From the NCBI RefSeq assembly GCF_002078875.1, contig NC_034420.1, positions 2,422,519-2,486,518 on the forward strand: a stretch of 64,000 nucleotides of DNA, read 5' to 3'. The notes under the pieces are model-generated. The model had not been told where the DNA came from. It searched no databases and was given only the letters and a program-made list of their open reading frames with translations. The position numbers and the translations under genes were made by a program. Below, piece by piece: positions 1 to 12,500 of the stretch (within the stretch, counting starts at the first letter, position 1; the number at the start of each line of letters is the position of its first letter). Source of the stretch: Numida meleagris (taxonomy: Eukaryota; Chordata; Aves; Galliformes; Numididae).

Positions 1-3000
1 TGAAGAAGGAGAATGAACTAATTTGGTTTCCGTGGAAATGCTGCCTTTGTGTTTGGCCCTGGCTGCCAGGCGTGGAAGTGGCTGCGAGCTTTGGGCTTTA
101 ACAGATTTTTAATTCTATTGAGTGATAGTTGGAGGGATGCTCTGAAGCAGTTCACACATCGTCCAAACCAGTTTGCCCATTAGGTTGGCATCCAGTGCAG
201 CTGCTCAGGGGTCTAAAGCTGTGCTGGAAATATGCAGCCAGTGAGTCTCACCATTAATTCTACCATTTCACCCTGCAGATCTGACCTCTTTTAAGAGTGA
301 TTTGATGTTTCTTTAAGCAACACCCCGTCTCTATGAAGAAATGCCAACAGAGGAGAAGTTTCAAGCTTGCTATTTTTATTTAAGCTGTTGGAACGGTATG
401 GACATAATGTAAGTAACTGGACCAGCCAACAGGGTGTCTGTCAGTCAGTGACTCAGTCTTCAGATCAGACAGATGCAAGCCCATATAAATAGGTTCAGCC
501 CAAAAGTCATGATAATAAATAATTTATTTTCGTACATTTTAAAGCACCAGATACAGTAAAGTGAGTGTTTTCTTTGGAAGCAGGCATTACTGGTCGGCTG
601 TATTTGCTTCCCACACCAGCAATAACATGTTCTGAATGAGTGCAGGGAGACTCCAACCACCATTCTGCCAGAGCTTTCTTGATGCTTGGTTGAAGGCAGC
701 TGAGTCTTAGGAAGTTGCTCTGAAATAAATTAATGCGCTGTCTTGATGCACATGGCATCATCAGGTTTGCACTCCATCATTCAGAGCACTAGAGATCAAG
801 TCAGCCAGGTGGACATCCAAAGAAATCTGACTTTTAATGTGTTTTTTTCTCATCATTTATTCATTGTTGTAGGGCTGACTCATGCACAGCAAATGAAAAA
901 TGTTCCAGGACATTTAAAGATAATTTTTGGTCATGTAAACTGCCATGTAAATCTAGGAAAATACAGGCATGGCAAAACAAATCTCTTTTCCGCTCAGATG
1001 AGATGTGGAATCATGGAAGCTCAACAGGGAATACTCATATGGATGCTGTCCTTCATCCACCCTCCTTGGTTGGATCAACTTGCTATTTTTCTTGAACAGG
1101 AGATAAGGGAGAGTAACCAGGCATCTGTCTAAAATACTGCTGCCTGAAGTTGAAAGGTGCTTTGAGATCTTATCTGTGCTTCCAAGGATGCCTTTAGACT
1201 CTAAAGAGGTCACACAGTGATATCAAGTAAGATCTCTTACCAGAGTTGCTTTGGGCAAAAGCACACTCACTCCTTGCTTTCCAAGCCAGTGTGGAGAGCA
1301 CAGGCCTCAGACTTCAGGATGTGGGACAACCTTGAGAAGAAAAGCAAAAATGAGTCTACAAATTCATGAATTAGATGTGAACGGAGCAGATTGGCCTGTG
1401 ATTTTTTACGGTTTATACCATGTGGTCATGGAGTAGTTGAGATCCTCTTTGGTCTGAATCAAACATTTTAATATCTTAACTATTCATAGTCTCACTGCCT
1501 CAGTGCTAGGCAAGATTCAGTATATCCATAAAAACCCAGATGAGGTTTCCAGATGTTTCACGTGTTCTGTGGAAGTTCTATTTGGAACAGAATTTATCGG
1601 TAAGCTGGATATGATCTTGCTAGGAGAAAGGAAAAATAAAGCATGTAGTATCATAAGGAGCATGTTCCATGATAGGTGGTCTCTCCATCTGTCAAATAAA
1701 CTCTTACCCATGCATCTATCGTTGACTACAAATAATGTGAACTATCATGGAAATCTTTACCCCTGACCTGTATTTAATATGATCGTTTAGAAAGGCTTAC
1801 AAATAGTTGAGTATTTTTTGTTTTATTTTTAATGCCTTCTAGCTGTGCACATATTGTATTTGTGTGATCAAGGAGAAAATACCAACTGCTTTTCTCACCC
1901 AGCTCCCAGTGTAACTTGGCAGATGTCTGCAGCATCCTTGGATGTAAACCTGGGGTCATGCACACCCTTATTTGCAGCAGCCCTGCTCACATATTTGAGT
2001 TTATAAATGGAGACATTGTTGTATTTCAATTTACAGATCAAATGCAGCAAGTTTACTAATAAAAAGTGGAAAGTTTTTTGTGGCTGCTAACTCTGCAAAC
2101 TCAGAATGGGCTCTGCAAGTCAAAGCTTCTTATGTGTTTGTTAAGAGCAGCAACAAAGGTCCATCGGGCTGATCATCATAGAGACTTCTTGTCTTCCCCA
2201 CGCAGCCTACGGTTAGTCATGCAAGTAACCTAACCGAGCTGATGGGTGAGAAGGAGCATTTTTTAATAGTCATCACTCCCTCGGGTACAACTACCCTTCC
2301 AACACCTGCAACGTCTAGCGAGCACCTCTGCCAAATAAAACACCTCTCTTCAGAAGAGTAACTAATACTTTAGAGTAACGATTAGAATAACTAATACTTC
2401 TTCAAGAAGTTGAGGATTAGGTTCGTATGTCCTAGATTAAAGCATTTGAAGGATCAAAGCCATCTTCAGCAGTTTTTGTTTGAGGCTTTTGGAAGAAGTG
2501 GAAGGGAAGAGAGCATGGAGCAGATTGCTTTCATTTTAGGTCCTTTGTCAGTGGGACAAGAGGGCACTTGCATGTTGGGGTACTGCAAAATAAATAGCAA
2601 AGCAGGTACAATCGTTGACAAAAGCTCTTAGAAGCCAGGCTCTCAGGCTGGAGGCTCCTAGGTATCGAATACTTTGTCAGTCTTGGCAAACTGGTAAATA
2701 AAGAAAAGATTCTTCCACATAAATCTTTGGAGCTGATCCTCACAAAGAGTGCTTTCAGCCCGAGCTCCTACTTCAATACACGACGGTTGTGGAAGAGAAC
2801 AGTGAGTCTTATTTACACATCCAGCAGCAGTTTATGACGGGCACCATCTCATCTCAAGGGTCTGACATATGCATGCATTGCTGTCCAATTTGCAAATTCT
2901 TGCATCTAAAAGTTTAATAAGCTCTTCATTTGATTTCTTAATGTTTTTCACAGAATGTGAACATTTTTCCTGGCAGAGCAGGGGCCGTAAGCTCTTTTAT

Positions 3001-6000
3001 CTGCACCCCATAAAGGGCTGGGATGTCTCTTTGAGTTTGGCCAATAATTTGAAAGTAATCCAGATTTTGTTTTTCCTGCAGGTTTAAATGAAAAGTGAAT
3101 GTTTTAAGTGGAGGAGTAAGAGGCACATTGAATTTGGAAATATGACCACAGCAGCAGCAGTGCTCTGGAAAAATTCAAGGAGTTATTAAAATCCTTAAAA
3201 CGCAATTGTTTAGAAATTAGGCACATAGTTTAAAAATGACGTTTTGGCAAAGCTGGGTAACTTAGCCGTCCCATCATATATTACATTAAATCTCTGCCAT
3301 GTGTCCCATTGGGATGGCCAGTGCCCAGGAGAGTCCCATGGCTGCCTCAGAACCCTCCAAATGGCCACACAACAGCACTTCTATCCACTGCTCACCAGCA
3401 CTTGGGGACCACTTGGTGCTGGATTCTCAATTACTGGTGAATTTCTGCCCATGAAAGGTCTGGGTCTTTGGAAAGGGAGGCCTCCAAAGCAGATGAGCTT
3501 TCTCTCCCATGGTAGTGCAAGCATCCTAAACCGAGCCGCGTTGAGTTGCTTAAGGCTGAGCTGCTTCTCTCACGCTGGAGGAACAGAAGAACATCTGGTC
3601 TTAGCTACTGTTTTTCAACTGGATCATCTTGTGCCTCACTAAAATGAATGAGAAACACATGCAGGCTATATTTTCAAAAAGTTGTATTTCATTGATGCAA
3701 CTAAAGTAGTGATTTTCACATGCAATTAGATACACAGATGTAGACAAGCAACAATTTACACACACACTACATTTCCAACGAGGCCCTACGTACATTCCCA
3801 TATGCTTTACACATGCGAAATATGCACATGGTGAGGAGGCATGGGAAAGTATTTACATGTGCAATTGTATCTTCCCACAGCAATGCCTGGGAATTAGAAA
3901 GCACTAACTTAGACAATATTTTGGATGTAAAATCTGATGACACTTTCAATTCTGTTCTGCAGGCCCCACTATAAATAACACTAATTATTAATTATGATCT
4001 GCCTACAACAGCACTTCAGCAGACACTTCAGCAGATAGGCCAGAGACGGGGAGCTCAAATCAGCCTCATGTTCTTTTATATTCTAGAAGTGTTTTGGAAT
4101 AGACATCAGTGTCCAAAGCCCATTGGAAGCATGCTCTATGCAGGCGTCTCCGAAGTCTTGATGAAGAGTGAAAAAATGAAGAACAACGCAGTACAGCCAA
4201 ACCAACTCATTCAGGCGATACAGGTCCAGATTGTGAAAAATGTGAGGGTTTTTTTTTTTTTAATGTATCTTTTCTAATGATAACATGTTCTGAAAAACAA
4301 TGAAAATGTTTTCTTTATGAAAAAACTGAAAAACAAAACTCCATTTTAGAGAAAGGCTGTTTCCTGGGAAGCTGCTGAGACTCTGGGAGCCTGCAAGGCC
4401 TTCCTGATGCCCTTCAGCCTCCCCATGTCTGATCTCTCCTGGTGGTAGGATGAGATCTCTTCCCATTTCTCTTCCTCAGTGTATATGAAGATACAGGCAG
4501 GTGAGGTGGTGGTGTGCTGAGGTGAAGATGTGATCATGGGAGCCCGTGGCAGAACACCGCGCTCTTAGGAAAATGGTTTTTGTCTGTTCATCTTTTAATA
4601 CAAACAATATTTTCTTTAAGGAGCACATTGGGCTGTGATGTGGTGGAGAAAAGACCTGTAAGAACCACTGAAAAATACCCAACCCCTGTTGCCATGAAAA
4701 TATATTTTTTTAAAAAGCACAGAGAACACTGCTGCTGAAGGTCTTGCTACCATGAGTCCAGCATGGTGAGCTTGCTCAGTCTACCAGAAGTCTTCAGGAT
4801 GAAGAGTGGGGTGGTTTGAGGCTCAACATGATGGCTGTGTGGGGTATTGACCTTGGAGAGTAGGACTGAGCACAGCATTAAGAGCTAACGGTTGTCGGTT
4901 GAAAGCTGGGGATGGAAGTGGCATAGGATGGCCCTGGAGAGGACAGAAGGCCGGAGGAGAGGTGAGGGCCGAGTGCAGGCAGGCTGCTGGGCAAGAGGCT
5001 GGGGGACAGGCATGGGGGCTGCTGGGCTGGGGACACAGGTCCATGAGTCACAGGCACCCGAGTCTCCAGCAGCTGGGGGCTGAGATGCACCAGCCATGCA
5101 CTGGGAGTTACCTGCTTGAGTCCTGGCTGAGAGCTCACAGCAGACTTCCACTCCTTTTCCAAAACAGACCATTTATGTGACCCTCTCAGTCCTTGTTTCT
5201 GTTAACGGGCCAAACAAGTTCTAAGTGCCAACACACTGAAGAAGTGGAAAAGCTAGTTTATAGAAGGGAAAAAAAGGGGGAAGGAGAAGAAAAACAAAAC
5301 CCAAGTTATTTCACAATGTTTGCATTCCCATGTCTTAACCACAGTATTCCCAACACGCGGATTTTTATGGTGCATCTGAGAACCAACCACAATGCAAAGG
5401 AAACTTCAAAAGGAAAGCTGAGAGGAAGAAGCGTGGAGGGAAGTCAGACAGCAAGGAGCAAAGCGTGGCAGCGGTGCTGGGTTTGCTGCTGGTATTGCTC
5501 CCTGCTCTCCTGCAGTCCCAGCAGTACCCCAGGGGCAGGGGACCCAGAAAGGCAGCCTGCGTTAAGGTCAGGGAGGTCCCTGGGATTATGGTATTTCAGG
5601 TTTTTAGTGCCCTTGCAGCAGGTTGCTATAGCAGGGCATGACCAAGATATGATAGATGTAGCTCCTTTGTACCTCTGCAGTGATTTCTACTTTGAATGAT
5701 AGCAGTGCCATCTCATAAATACCTGTTATCCCAATGTTTAAGGAGTCTGATGCCAAGAAAATGTATGGTGTCGTACTAGTGAGCAGATACCTGCAGAAGA
5801 CCCTGAGCCAGTTTGGCTCCTGGCAGGCTGAGCTTGGGGCTGGCTGCGGGTAAATCCAGACAAGTGTCCACGACAGCAGCCACCGGGCTGATGTGCACAG
5901 GAGGAATGACTCAGCTCACTGACAGGTGGCCAGAGGTGATGGAGTATATTCTGAGCAACTCTTATTCAGGAGTCGAGACTTTCTGGGAAAACTTCCCAAA

Positions 6001-6548
6001 TTAAATGGAAAACTAATTCCTTTAAGCCAGCTAGGCATGACTGACATGACAAATGGTGAAGAGGCTACCTGGAGCTGTCGCTGCCCAGCCTCTCCTCAGC
6101 GTGGTCAGCCCTGCAGCTGGTCTTTGGGAAATGACTGAGTTACTGTGTTCCACTAAAAACGTCGCTTCATCCATGGACCAGAGGGAGACTCTCAACTGCC
6201 TGGAAACAGCGTAATTTTATCAAAATCAATCAAGAGGTAGCAGGGTGCATCACTGGAGAATCTGGGCCACTGTGTTCTTGTGATTTTTTCTGTGGCCTTT
6301 TTTATTGCATTACGCAGCTTTTCACTTAGGGATTCCAGTGCCTTTCCCTCGTGGTTTGTATCTAGTGGAATGCATTGCTGCAGGAGAGTACATCATCAAT
6401 GTGAGCACTCTGTGTCATATTCTGACACAGAATCAATATGATTTTTATGACATTACTGTCAGCTTGGCTTTAGCAAATGTTACAGACCTGCTGTCTGGGA
6501 CATAGTATGTCTTCAGTGTAGGAGGCAGTCTTGACCAAAAAGTCAAAA
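1..6548. other. Unique non-coding sequence
   Basis: I find no gene, RNA gene or recognisable transposon in this stretch. Open frames are short and overlap on both strands. The longest is 168 codons, at 5193-5699 on the plus strand. It starts at a non-ATG codon and has no domain or motif that I know. Minor features are a T-run near 4249-4262, a purine-rich patch near 5225-5300, and the small direct repeat listed separately at 2359-2399. Base composition is mixed and moderately AT-rich, which is ordinary for bird intergenic DNA. Confidence 0.7.
2359..2409. repeat. Two-copy direct repeat ending in a small palindrome
   Basis: The 12-mer TAACTAATACTT occurs at 2359-2370 and again at 2388-2399, a spacing of 29 bases. 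The second copy runs into the near-perfect palindrome CTTCTTCAAGAAG at 2397-2409. That palindrome contains TTC and GAA triplets arranged as in half of a heat-shock element. The repeat is too short and has too few copies to be called a satellite. I see no gene nearby to which it could be assigned as a control site. Confidence 0.5.
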
Positions 6549-6626
6549 ACTATTATCCCAGTTTAAGGGAAGAGAACAGAGGCCTAGAAATACCTGAGAT
6601 GTTCAAGAAAGCACAACTCCCACAGT
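6549..6626 (-). mobile_element. MIR/L2-like ancient repeat fossil (tentative)
   Basis: The plus strand reads TATTATCCCAGTTTAAGGG, then AAGAGAACAGAGGCCTAGAAA, then a stretch ending in 'cacaactcccacag'. This follows, in order, the well-known reverse-complement signature of the MIR core or L2 3' region: TTATCCCCATTTTACAGATGAGG, AAACTGAGGC and the CACACAGCT block. Divergence is high, as expected for an element older than birds. MIR and L2 copies are rare in bird genomes but do occur. The call comes from remembered consensus only, so chance similarity cannot be excluded. Confidence 0.4.
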
Positions 6627-7084
6627 TGTATTCTGTAGACATTAAATTGGTCTAACCAGCTTCCAGAAGAGCATCCTGAACCTCGGCTCTGAATTTTGCT
6701 GGTATGACCAGGAGAATGTCACATGTCCATCCTTTCCACCAGCATCACTGTGTACCTGTCAGCACTGACATGGCACTGCTGTATCTCTGCAGGATGTCTG
6801 AATGTCAGGTGGTCTGCTGAACCTGAGGAGGAGGACTTGGAGTGTATTTTGGTGTGACCAGCAGCCTGGCTTTCATGTCTCTGGGGTAAGCAGTCGCAGC
6901 GTGCATGCATTTAGCTGCACACAGCACAAGGCTAGCGCAGCTGGGATATTACAGACTCGAGGTCGATGTGCTAGACAGTAGATTTGCAGTTTGCGCTCCA
7001 GTTTCCATCTCAGGCATGTGGGGCTAACAGCACACATGCTTCGGGAGCACATACCCCTCATCCATCTGGGATTTCCTGTTCAGA
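6627..7084. other. Unique non-coding sequence
   Basis: Nothing recognisable was found here. The stretch lies between the MIR-like fossil and the CpG-rich patch, and has no reading frame with a known motif. Confidence 0.6.
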
Positions 7085-7370
7085 AGTACGGCGGCTCTGA
7101 AATCCTATTTCATGTCTCGCGATGCTGCGGTGCATCGTGGCTTCCCCGTCTGGGTGAGGGCTGTCTTGCTTCTGCCATTGCTCCCGCTGGGACGCAGCGT
7201 TTTATCACCAATTCCAACTTACAGATTCCTGCAGCCTGTTTTCCACCCCAGCACCCTCCCCAGGGACACAAAGCGTCACTGCGCTAACAAAACGCTGGCC
7301 CAGGCAATGCCATGGGCAGATGCCGCAGCCCTTCCCCGCAGCCGTCCCGTCCCGGTGCGGAGCTCCTTTT
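7085..7370. promoter_or_regulatory. CpG-rich patch, possible CpG island
   Basis: I count about 19 CpG dinucleotides in roughly 285 bases, with a GC content near 58% by eye. That gives an observed/expected ratio of about 0.8, above the usual 0.6 threshold. The flanks are CpG-poor. A short ATG-initiated frame (7112-7378, 88 codons, plus strand) lies inside. Its N-terminus resembles a signal peptide: a basic start, then a leucine-rich core with LLLPLLPL at about residues 19-26. The start context is poor, with T at -3 and T at +4. No gene is recognised, so the patch may be an unmethylated regulatory element or merely a GC-rich spot. Confidence 0.35.
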
Positions 7371-8794
7371 CTCCCTGAGATTTTTGTCAACACCTTAGCA
7401 TTATTAAAATGTTGTTTTTAAAGTCAATTTCCTTTTCTTCTCTTTGTAGTTTATAGAGTGTTGCTGAAGAACTTCTCCCAGGCTAAAATGAGGATCAGTT
7501 CCAGGTTTCCAGTCATATCAACAGTAGGGTCATGATTTATTTCTAAGGTGCTTGTGTAATTACCCATACCCCACACACACCTCCCATTCACACTGAGTTT
7601 CCCTGTAGCTAATGAGTCTTCCCAGAGAGGAGGAGGACCGGCTGGTTCCCTGAACCCAGTGCAAATTACTGAGCTTCTAAACCAAGTCCAGCCCCTTTGA
7701 AGACAGCGAGCCCCAAAAGCTGTCAGGCCTTGTTGTAAATGTGACAGGCTCTGCTTTCTTAAGTAGTTTTTTTTGCCAAGTTCTGCCAGCAGCATTGTAT
7801 CAATGTCCTGTTTTTTTTCTGCTGTTGTCGTTCCGGTCAAAGCATTGATGGGTTTGTTTGGCCATTATGGCTTGTGTCATCTTTGCCAGCATGTTTCCTA
7901 CACCAGGGTTCAGCCAGCAGAGCCTAACTTACAGCCCCAAGAGGCAATACTACATATTTGGACGTCGGAATCCAACCCATTCTGGAAATCTGTGCAAAAG
8001 CAAAGCAGTGCTCCTTGGAGACCTGGAGGAGCTTGGAGGGGCCACTTGGTGCCTCATGAGAGCAGCCAGCCCATCGCCAGCCCTGCTGGAACCAGGTGGC
8101 CCTGGGCTGGGATGTGGATCTCCTGCTGCCCCATGCCAGCTGCTGAGTGGTGCAGGCTGCGGGCAGACCGCGTGCAGAGCAGCTCGGGGCTGCTTGTGTC
8201 CGGGCAGTCTTTGAACTCTGTCTGAAGTGAGCCATGCATTGGCCCCCAACGTAAATTAGAGCAGCCTGGAGACTGTTACAAATTACAAGGCGGCTCTAGC
8301 CCAGAGGCAGGCACACATCTGGCCACGCTCCCATCAGGGAAGCAATGCTGGAGGTATTACTTTGGCTCTGCCTCACAGTCGGACTTCCCTTTACTGGGGT
8401 GATCTTCTCAGGGCTGGTTATAACAGGGTTAGAGTGAGGAAGTTACTTTCATGTTTTCTTTTCTGGACATGGTAATCACAGTAGAAAGTGTTTTCAGCCT
8501 GCATGCCTGGCTTCTTGCCTGCAATGAGCCCGCTGACCAGCTCTTCTGGAATCACCCTTCTGTCCCCATCACCACCAGCAGTCTTCTGGATTCCTTAAAA
8601 TAGGACCTGCCCCGTGCCAGCTGCTTTTCCACCTGGAGCATGGATCAAAACTATCAAAGTCATATTCTGTCTCAGTTCAGAAATCCTCTACTGATGTTGC
8701 AGAGCCCATGTGGTGGGTTACTGGGGCCCTTGTTGTTTGAACTGATGAATTTTTGTGTTGCTATGAACCCTTAGTTCACCTATCTGCAGTAATT
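7371..8794. other. Unique non-coding sequence
   Basis: No gene or repeat is recognised. Overlapping open frames at 7773-8249 on both strands are 60 to 150 codons long, mutually exclusive and without motifs. They are typical of a locally GC-rich region with few stops. Confidence 0.6.
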
Positions 8795-9002
8795 CACACA
8801 GAGGGTGGTGATGCACTGGAACAGGTTGCCCAGGGAGGTTGTGGATGCCCCGTCCCTGGAAGCATTCAAGGCCAGACTGGATGTGGCTCTGTGCAGCCTG
8901 GTCTAGTGGTTGGCGACCCTGCACTTGGCAGGGGGGTTGAGACTCGATGATCTTTGAGGTCCTTTTCAACCCAAGCCATTCTATGATTCTATGATTCTAT
9001 GA
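8795..9002 (+). mobile_element. CR1 retrotransposon, 5'-truncated 3' end
   Basis: This is a roughly 208-base fragment of the 3' end of Chicken Repeat 1, a LINE-type retrotransposon. It begins in the conserved 'gagggtggtgatgcactgg' block and continues through 'aacaggttgcccagggagg', 'ggcagggggttgaga' and 'tcaacccaagccattctatg'. It finishes with ATTCTATG octamers, the CR1 terminal microsatellite that defines the 3' end and orientation. Only the tail of ORF2 and the 3' UTR remain, so it cannot move by itself. Severe 5' truncation is usual for CR1, which integrates without clear target-site duplications. Low divergence suggests a relatively young avian subfamily. Confidence 0.95.
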
Positions 9003-9427
9003 ATTCAGCTACTCCTTAGGATGAAAACTCTTTTAAGTACACTTCCTAATGCACACTTAAGGGGGGAAGGAAGAGCAAAGGACAGTGCTCCACAGCCTAG
9101 GTGCTCGCCTTCAGTGGTGACCCTTGGCCAGGGCACTAGCTGTTCATAGTCCAATTTTTCCGCTATAAATTAAGCAGCAATCAGTTACTGAGGAGCAAAG
9201 GTTACCTTATCATTTCAGTGCATTTTTATAGCCCAAAGCTCTTCAACTGGCAGAAAAATGATATGCAAAAATTGGACAGAATTGTCTTCGCTGTATTTTC
9301 AGATATATTACTAGAATTTCAGACTATTTAAGCTAAAGTATTTCTTTTCGTAAGTATCATACTTAACAGTAGAGATGACTTATGGAGACTTCAGTGTTTG
9401 GGATCTGGATAGATGCCTCTATTGGTG
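9003..9427. other. Unique sequence between two CR1 pieces
   Basis: About 425 bases of moderately AT-rich DNA separate two CR1 fragments of opposite orientation. No gene or further repeat is seen. Confidence 0.6.
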
Positions 9428-9562
9428 GAATCATAGAATCACCAAGGTTGGAAAAGAGATCCAAGATCATCCAGTCTGACCATCCACCTACCACCAATAT
9501 TTCCCCACTAAACCACGTCTCTTAGTACAACATCTAAATGTTTCTTGAACACCTCCAGGCTG
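9428..9562 (-). mobile_element. CR1 retrotransposon fragment, minus orientation
   Basis: This is a 135-base CR1 3' fragment lying on the minus strand. Read on the plus strand it opens with 'aatcatagaatcaccaagg', the reverse complement of the CR1 terminus. It continues with 'gatcatccagtctgaccatc', 'ccactaaaccacgtctc' and 'cttgaacacctccagg', all standard CR1 3' blocks. Similarity ends abruptly after 'cacctccagg'. It belongs to a different subfamily from the copy at 8795-9002 because the block next to the terminus differs ('accaaggttgga' here). The opposite orientation shows two independent insertions. Confidence 0.93.
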
Positions 9563-12500
9563 AGAGCCAGTCCCTGCTTCCCCTTCAGGTCACACTCCAA
9601 ATGCCTCAGAGATGCTGCTCTAAATGCCAAAAAACAGGGGGCATTTCCAGGAAAAGGAAGCCTGTGCAGTTTTTACTTTCTCAGCTTCACCAGCAAGGAA
9701 ATAGGTTTGTTCACACAGGGGCTGAGTCACTGACTACTGCACTGCACTCTCTGCAATGGGTTTTGGAAGACAGAAGATATTACACGTGATTTTAATAACA
9801 GAACTTTATAGTCAGGCTTAAATATTTGCAAGATCACTTGAAAAGTGTTATACAAAGATAGTGTTTTCAGAAGCAGCATACATGGAATGAACAGTAATAA
9901 TGATAAAGTAGTAACAGTGACAGATGATTCTGAAAATGTCAGAGTTTTGGGGGATAATATTGGGTTTACCAGGTGAGAGCCTGCTTTTATTCTGCCATGG
10001 GATTGGATGCCAGATGGCAAATGGAAGTTGGGAAGTGGTTGTGCTCATTCCTTTCCAAAACACACTGTGTTTTGGTAGTACAGCATCACCTCCCTGTTCT
10101 CCTGACCATCTCCCAGTTTTTGTTTTGTTTTTTTAATTAAGGCTTATAGATGAAAAATAAACATTCTGAGGAATTTGGACAATTTTCACAAAAGACTGAA
10201 AAAATCAGTTATGGAACTTTTCAGCTCATGTCTATGTGAGGTAAATGTCAGCATTATGCATGGCTGTAGTACACATGGCATATCTTGGTGGCAGAGGATA
10301 GTGCTAGCAGTTGCCTGGCCATTCTTGTGTGGTTTCTAAAATCTCATCCATTCATTTATTTGCTCACAGGTCTGGGGCTAAATTTAGCTGCCAGCAAGTC
10401 TTGTACAATTCAGCTGACTTCAGCAGAACTGCCCAGGAGAGCACAACTGTGCTATTTGCATGCATTGTGTGATGCTATGGAGTCCCACCTGGAAGGTGCT
10501 ACAGAGGTATGAAAAAAATGGGATTTCTTTGAAAGTGAGTGCTGAGGTGTGAGGGGTGGGCTGGCGGACTGTGCGTGGCTCTGTCAGCCTGGGGAGCACA
10601 AAGTGACTTCCCATATGGTCAAGTTTTTAGGATTTCTCCTGTTTCAAATCTGCATAAATGGCCCACTCAAGGAGGCCCAACTATTAAAAACAGCTGACGA
10701 TGAAAAAGGGGGAGGTGAACACCACAAGCAGCAAGTAAACTATGTAACTGAGCTGACAGATGGCAAATTAATGTTGTCAAATAGAAAGAAGTACATAAAG
10801 CTAAGGAGCACTATGACCAGATTGCTTTCTTGCACATGAAGTCTTTAATCATATGGATATCCTTGCTATTTTTACTCTAATGAGATTGGGGAAGAAAAAT
10901 AAGACCGAGGCATCAAATTAAAGATGAATTTACTTTGAATCTGCAAGAAACTGAAGCCCTTGCAGAAACAAGGAGAATTATTTGCCAGGCAACATTAGTG
11001 TCACCGATGAACTTGTTTGTGCTTCTGAATTTGGACATGTTTATTTTACTGGTAATATTGCTATAGCAAAGAAGTCAGTGTGGGTAGGCGGTCAAATGAA
11101 GTTGAGTGAAAACTGATGTTTATGGAAGTTTTTGCCCTTAAGCAAAGGCAAAGAAAAAAACCAAGCCCAAAAAACAAAAACCCAACAACTTCCACCTTGT
11201 CTTTGGTAAAAGAAAAAAAATAGAAAAAACGTGCCTGTTGTATGAAACATCTTGATGAAATGCCAGTGAGCCAAGTACACGACCATAAAATAAGGGATGT
11301 ATTTGGCATGGTGTGAGCTTTATACTAAGAACTGGAGTTTGCTCTGTTGCATGGATTTCTTTACTGGTAAGCTTGAGGATGGCTTTTAATCAAGAGGCTA
11401 ACATGGACTCTGACAACAATTAAGGTATTCACACCTCTGATTAAAGGGAGAATCGGCCTGTATCTGAGCAAGGAGCTCAGTAAACAAATACATCAATCAT
11501 GGAAAAATATCCCCCAGTATGTGTGTGGTCAGAACAAGCCAGCCAAGGCAGTTAAAAGGAAGCAATTTTCCTCAGTGCTTGGAAGTAGGTAATATAAAAT
11601 AATCTATAATTAAGTTTAATCGTGGCTTATCAGACCTTTCTAGACTGTGAGCACTGTGGTTAATGTTTAACATATTACATTTGCTATAAGCTTTCTCTGA
11701 TGCCATTTCATTGATACTATGAGCCCGTTTTATTTGGAAGTGGCAGATGTGACAACTATGCCTGGAGGCTGGGTTTGTAGCCGATCTGAAGTGGAATAGC
11801 TGCAGCAAACTCTAACATTATGTGGACTAGGTCCTCTGCTAACGCAAAATGGGTTTGGTCAGTGGAGCCAGGAGAGGAATCCAACTTATGTGTAAGAGCC
11901 TGGCCCAGGTAGCACGCTGTTGCTGTGTGATGGCAAGATCCGAGTCTGTAAGCCTTTTTGTTGACTTCATCTGGAAACTGCTTCAAGCACTTTCTGTCCA
12001 AAGGCAGAGTTACTTTGCTGGAAGAAGGCGGCAGTGCCTGGTACCTGCAAGAAGTGCTGGCCCTGTTCTCTTTGCCCATCAAGGCCAGACTGAGTGGGAC
12101 AAGCTCTTCTGCCCAAGAGAGATGGGAGAGAGTATGGCAGGGACCATCGTGGCCAAGGCTGTTGGCTTGACCAAAGAAGTCTGCTGACCCCCGGCCTACC
12201 GAGCAGCGAGCACAATTTGCCAAGTCTCACAGAAAGGGGACAGTCCATTATCCCAGGCTGTCTTTCTGTAGCTAAATAGTCAGGAAGGAATATGGCGTTG
12301 GGCCTGTGCTGTGTCAGGCTGGCCCGCTGCAGGCCACAGGCCGGACACTGGGCCAGCATCAAGGCCCATGGGTAACCAGGAGCAGTCCTCCAGCGCAGAG
12401 CTGTGCAGAGACACCTGGGTCAGGAGGAGATGGCTGTGGTGGTGAGGAGGGCACTTCTCACCAAGGTCCAACTAGCAGGTGTGCCCAACTCATTAAGCAC

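Noticed and set aside
611..625. 'taacatgttctgaa', also present near 4277-4295, considered as a p53 or glucocorticoid receptor site
   Set aside because: It matches only a half-site with one mismatch, and such strings are common.
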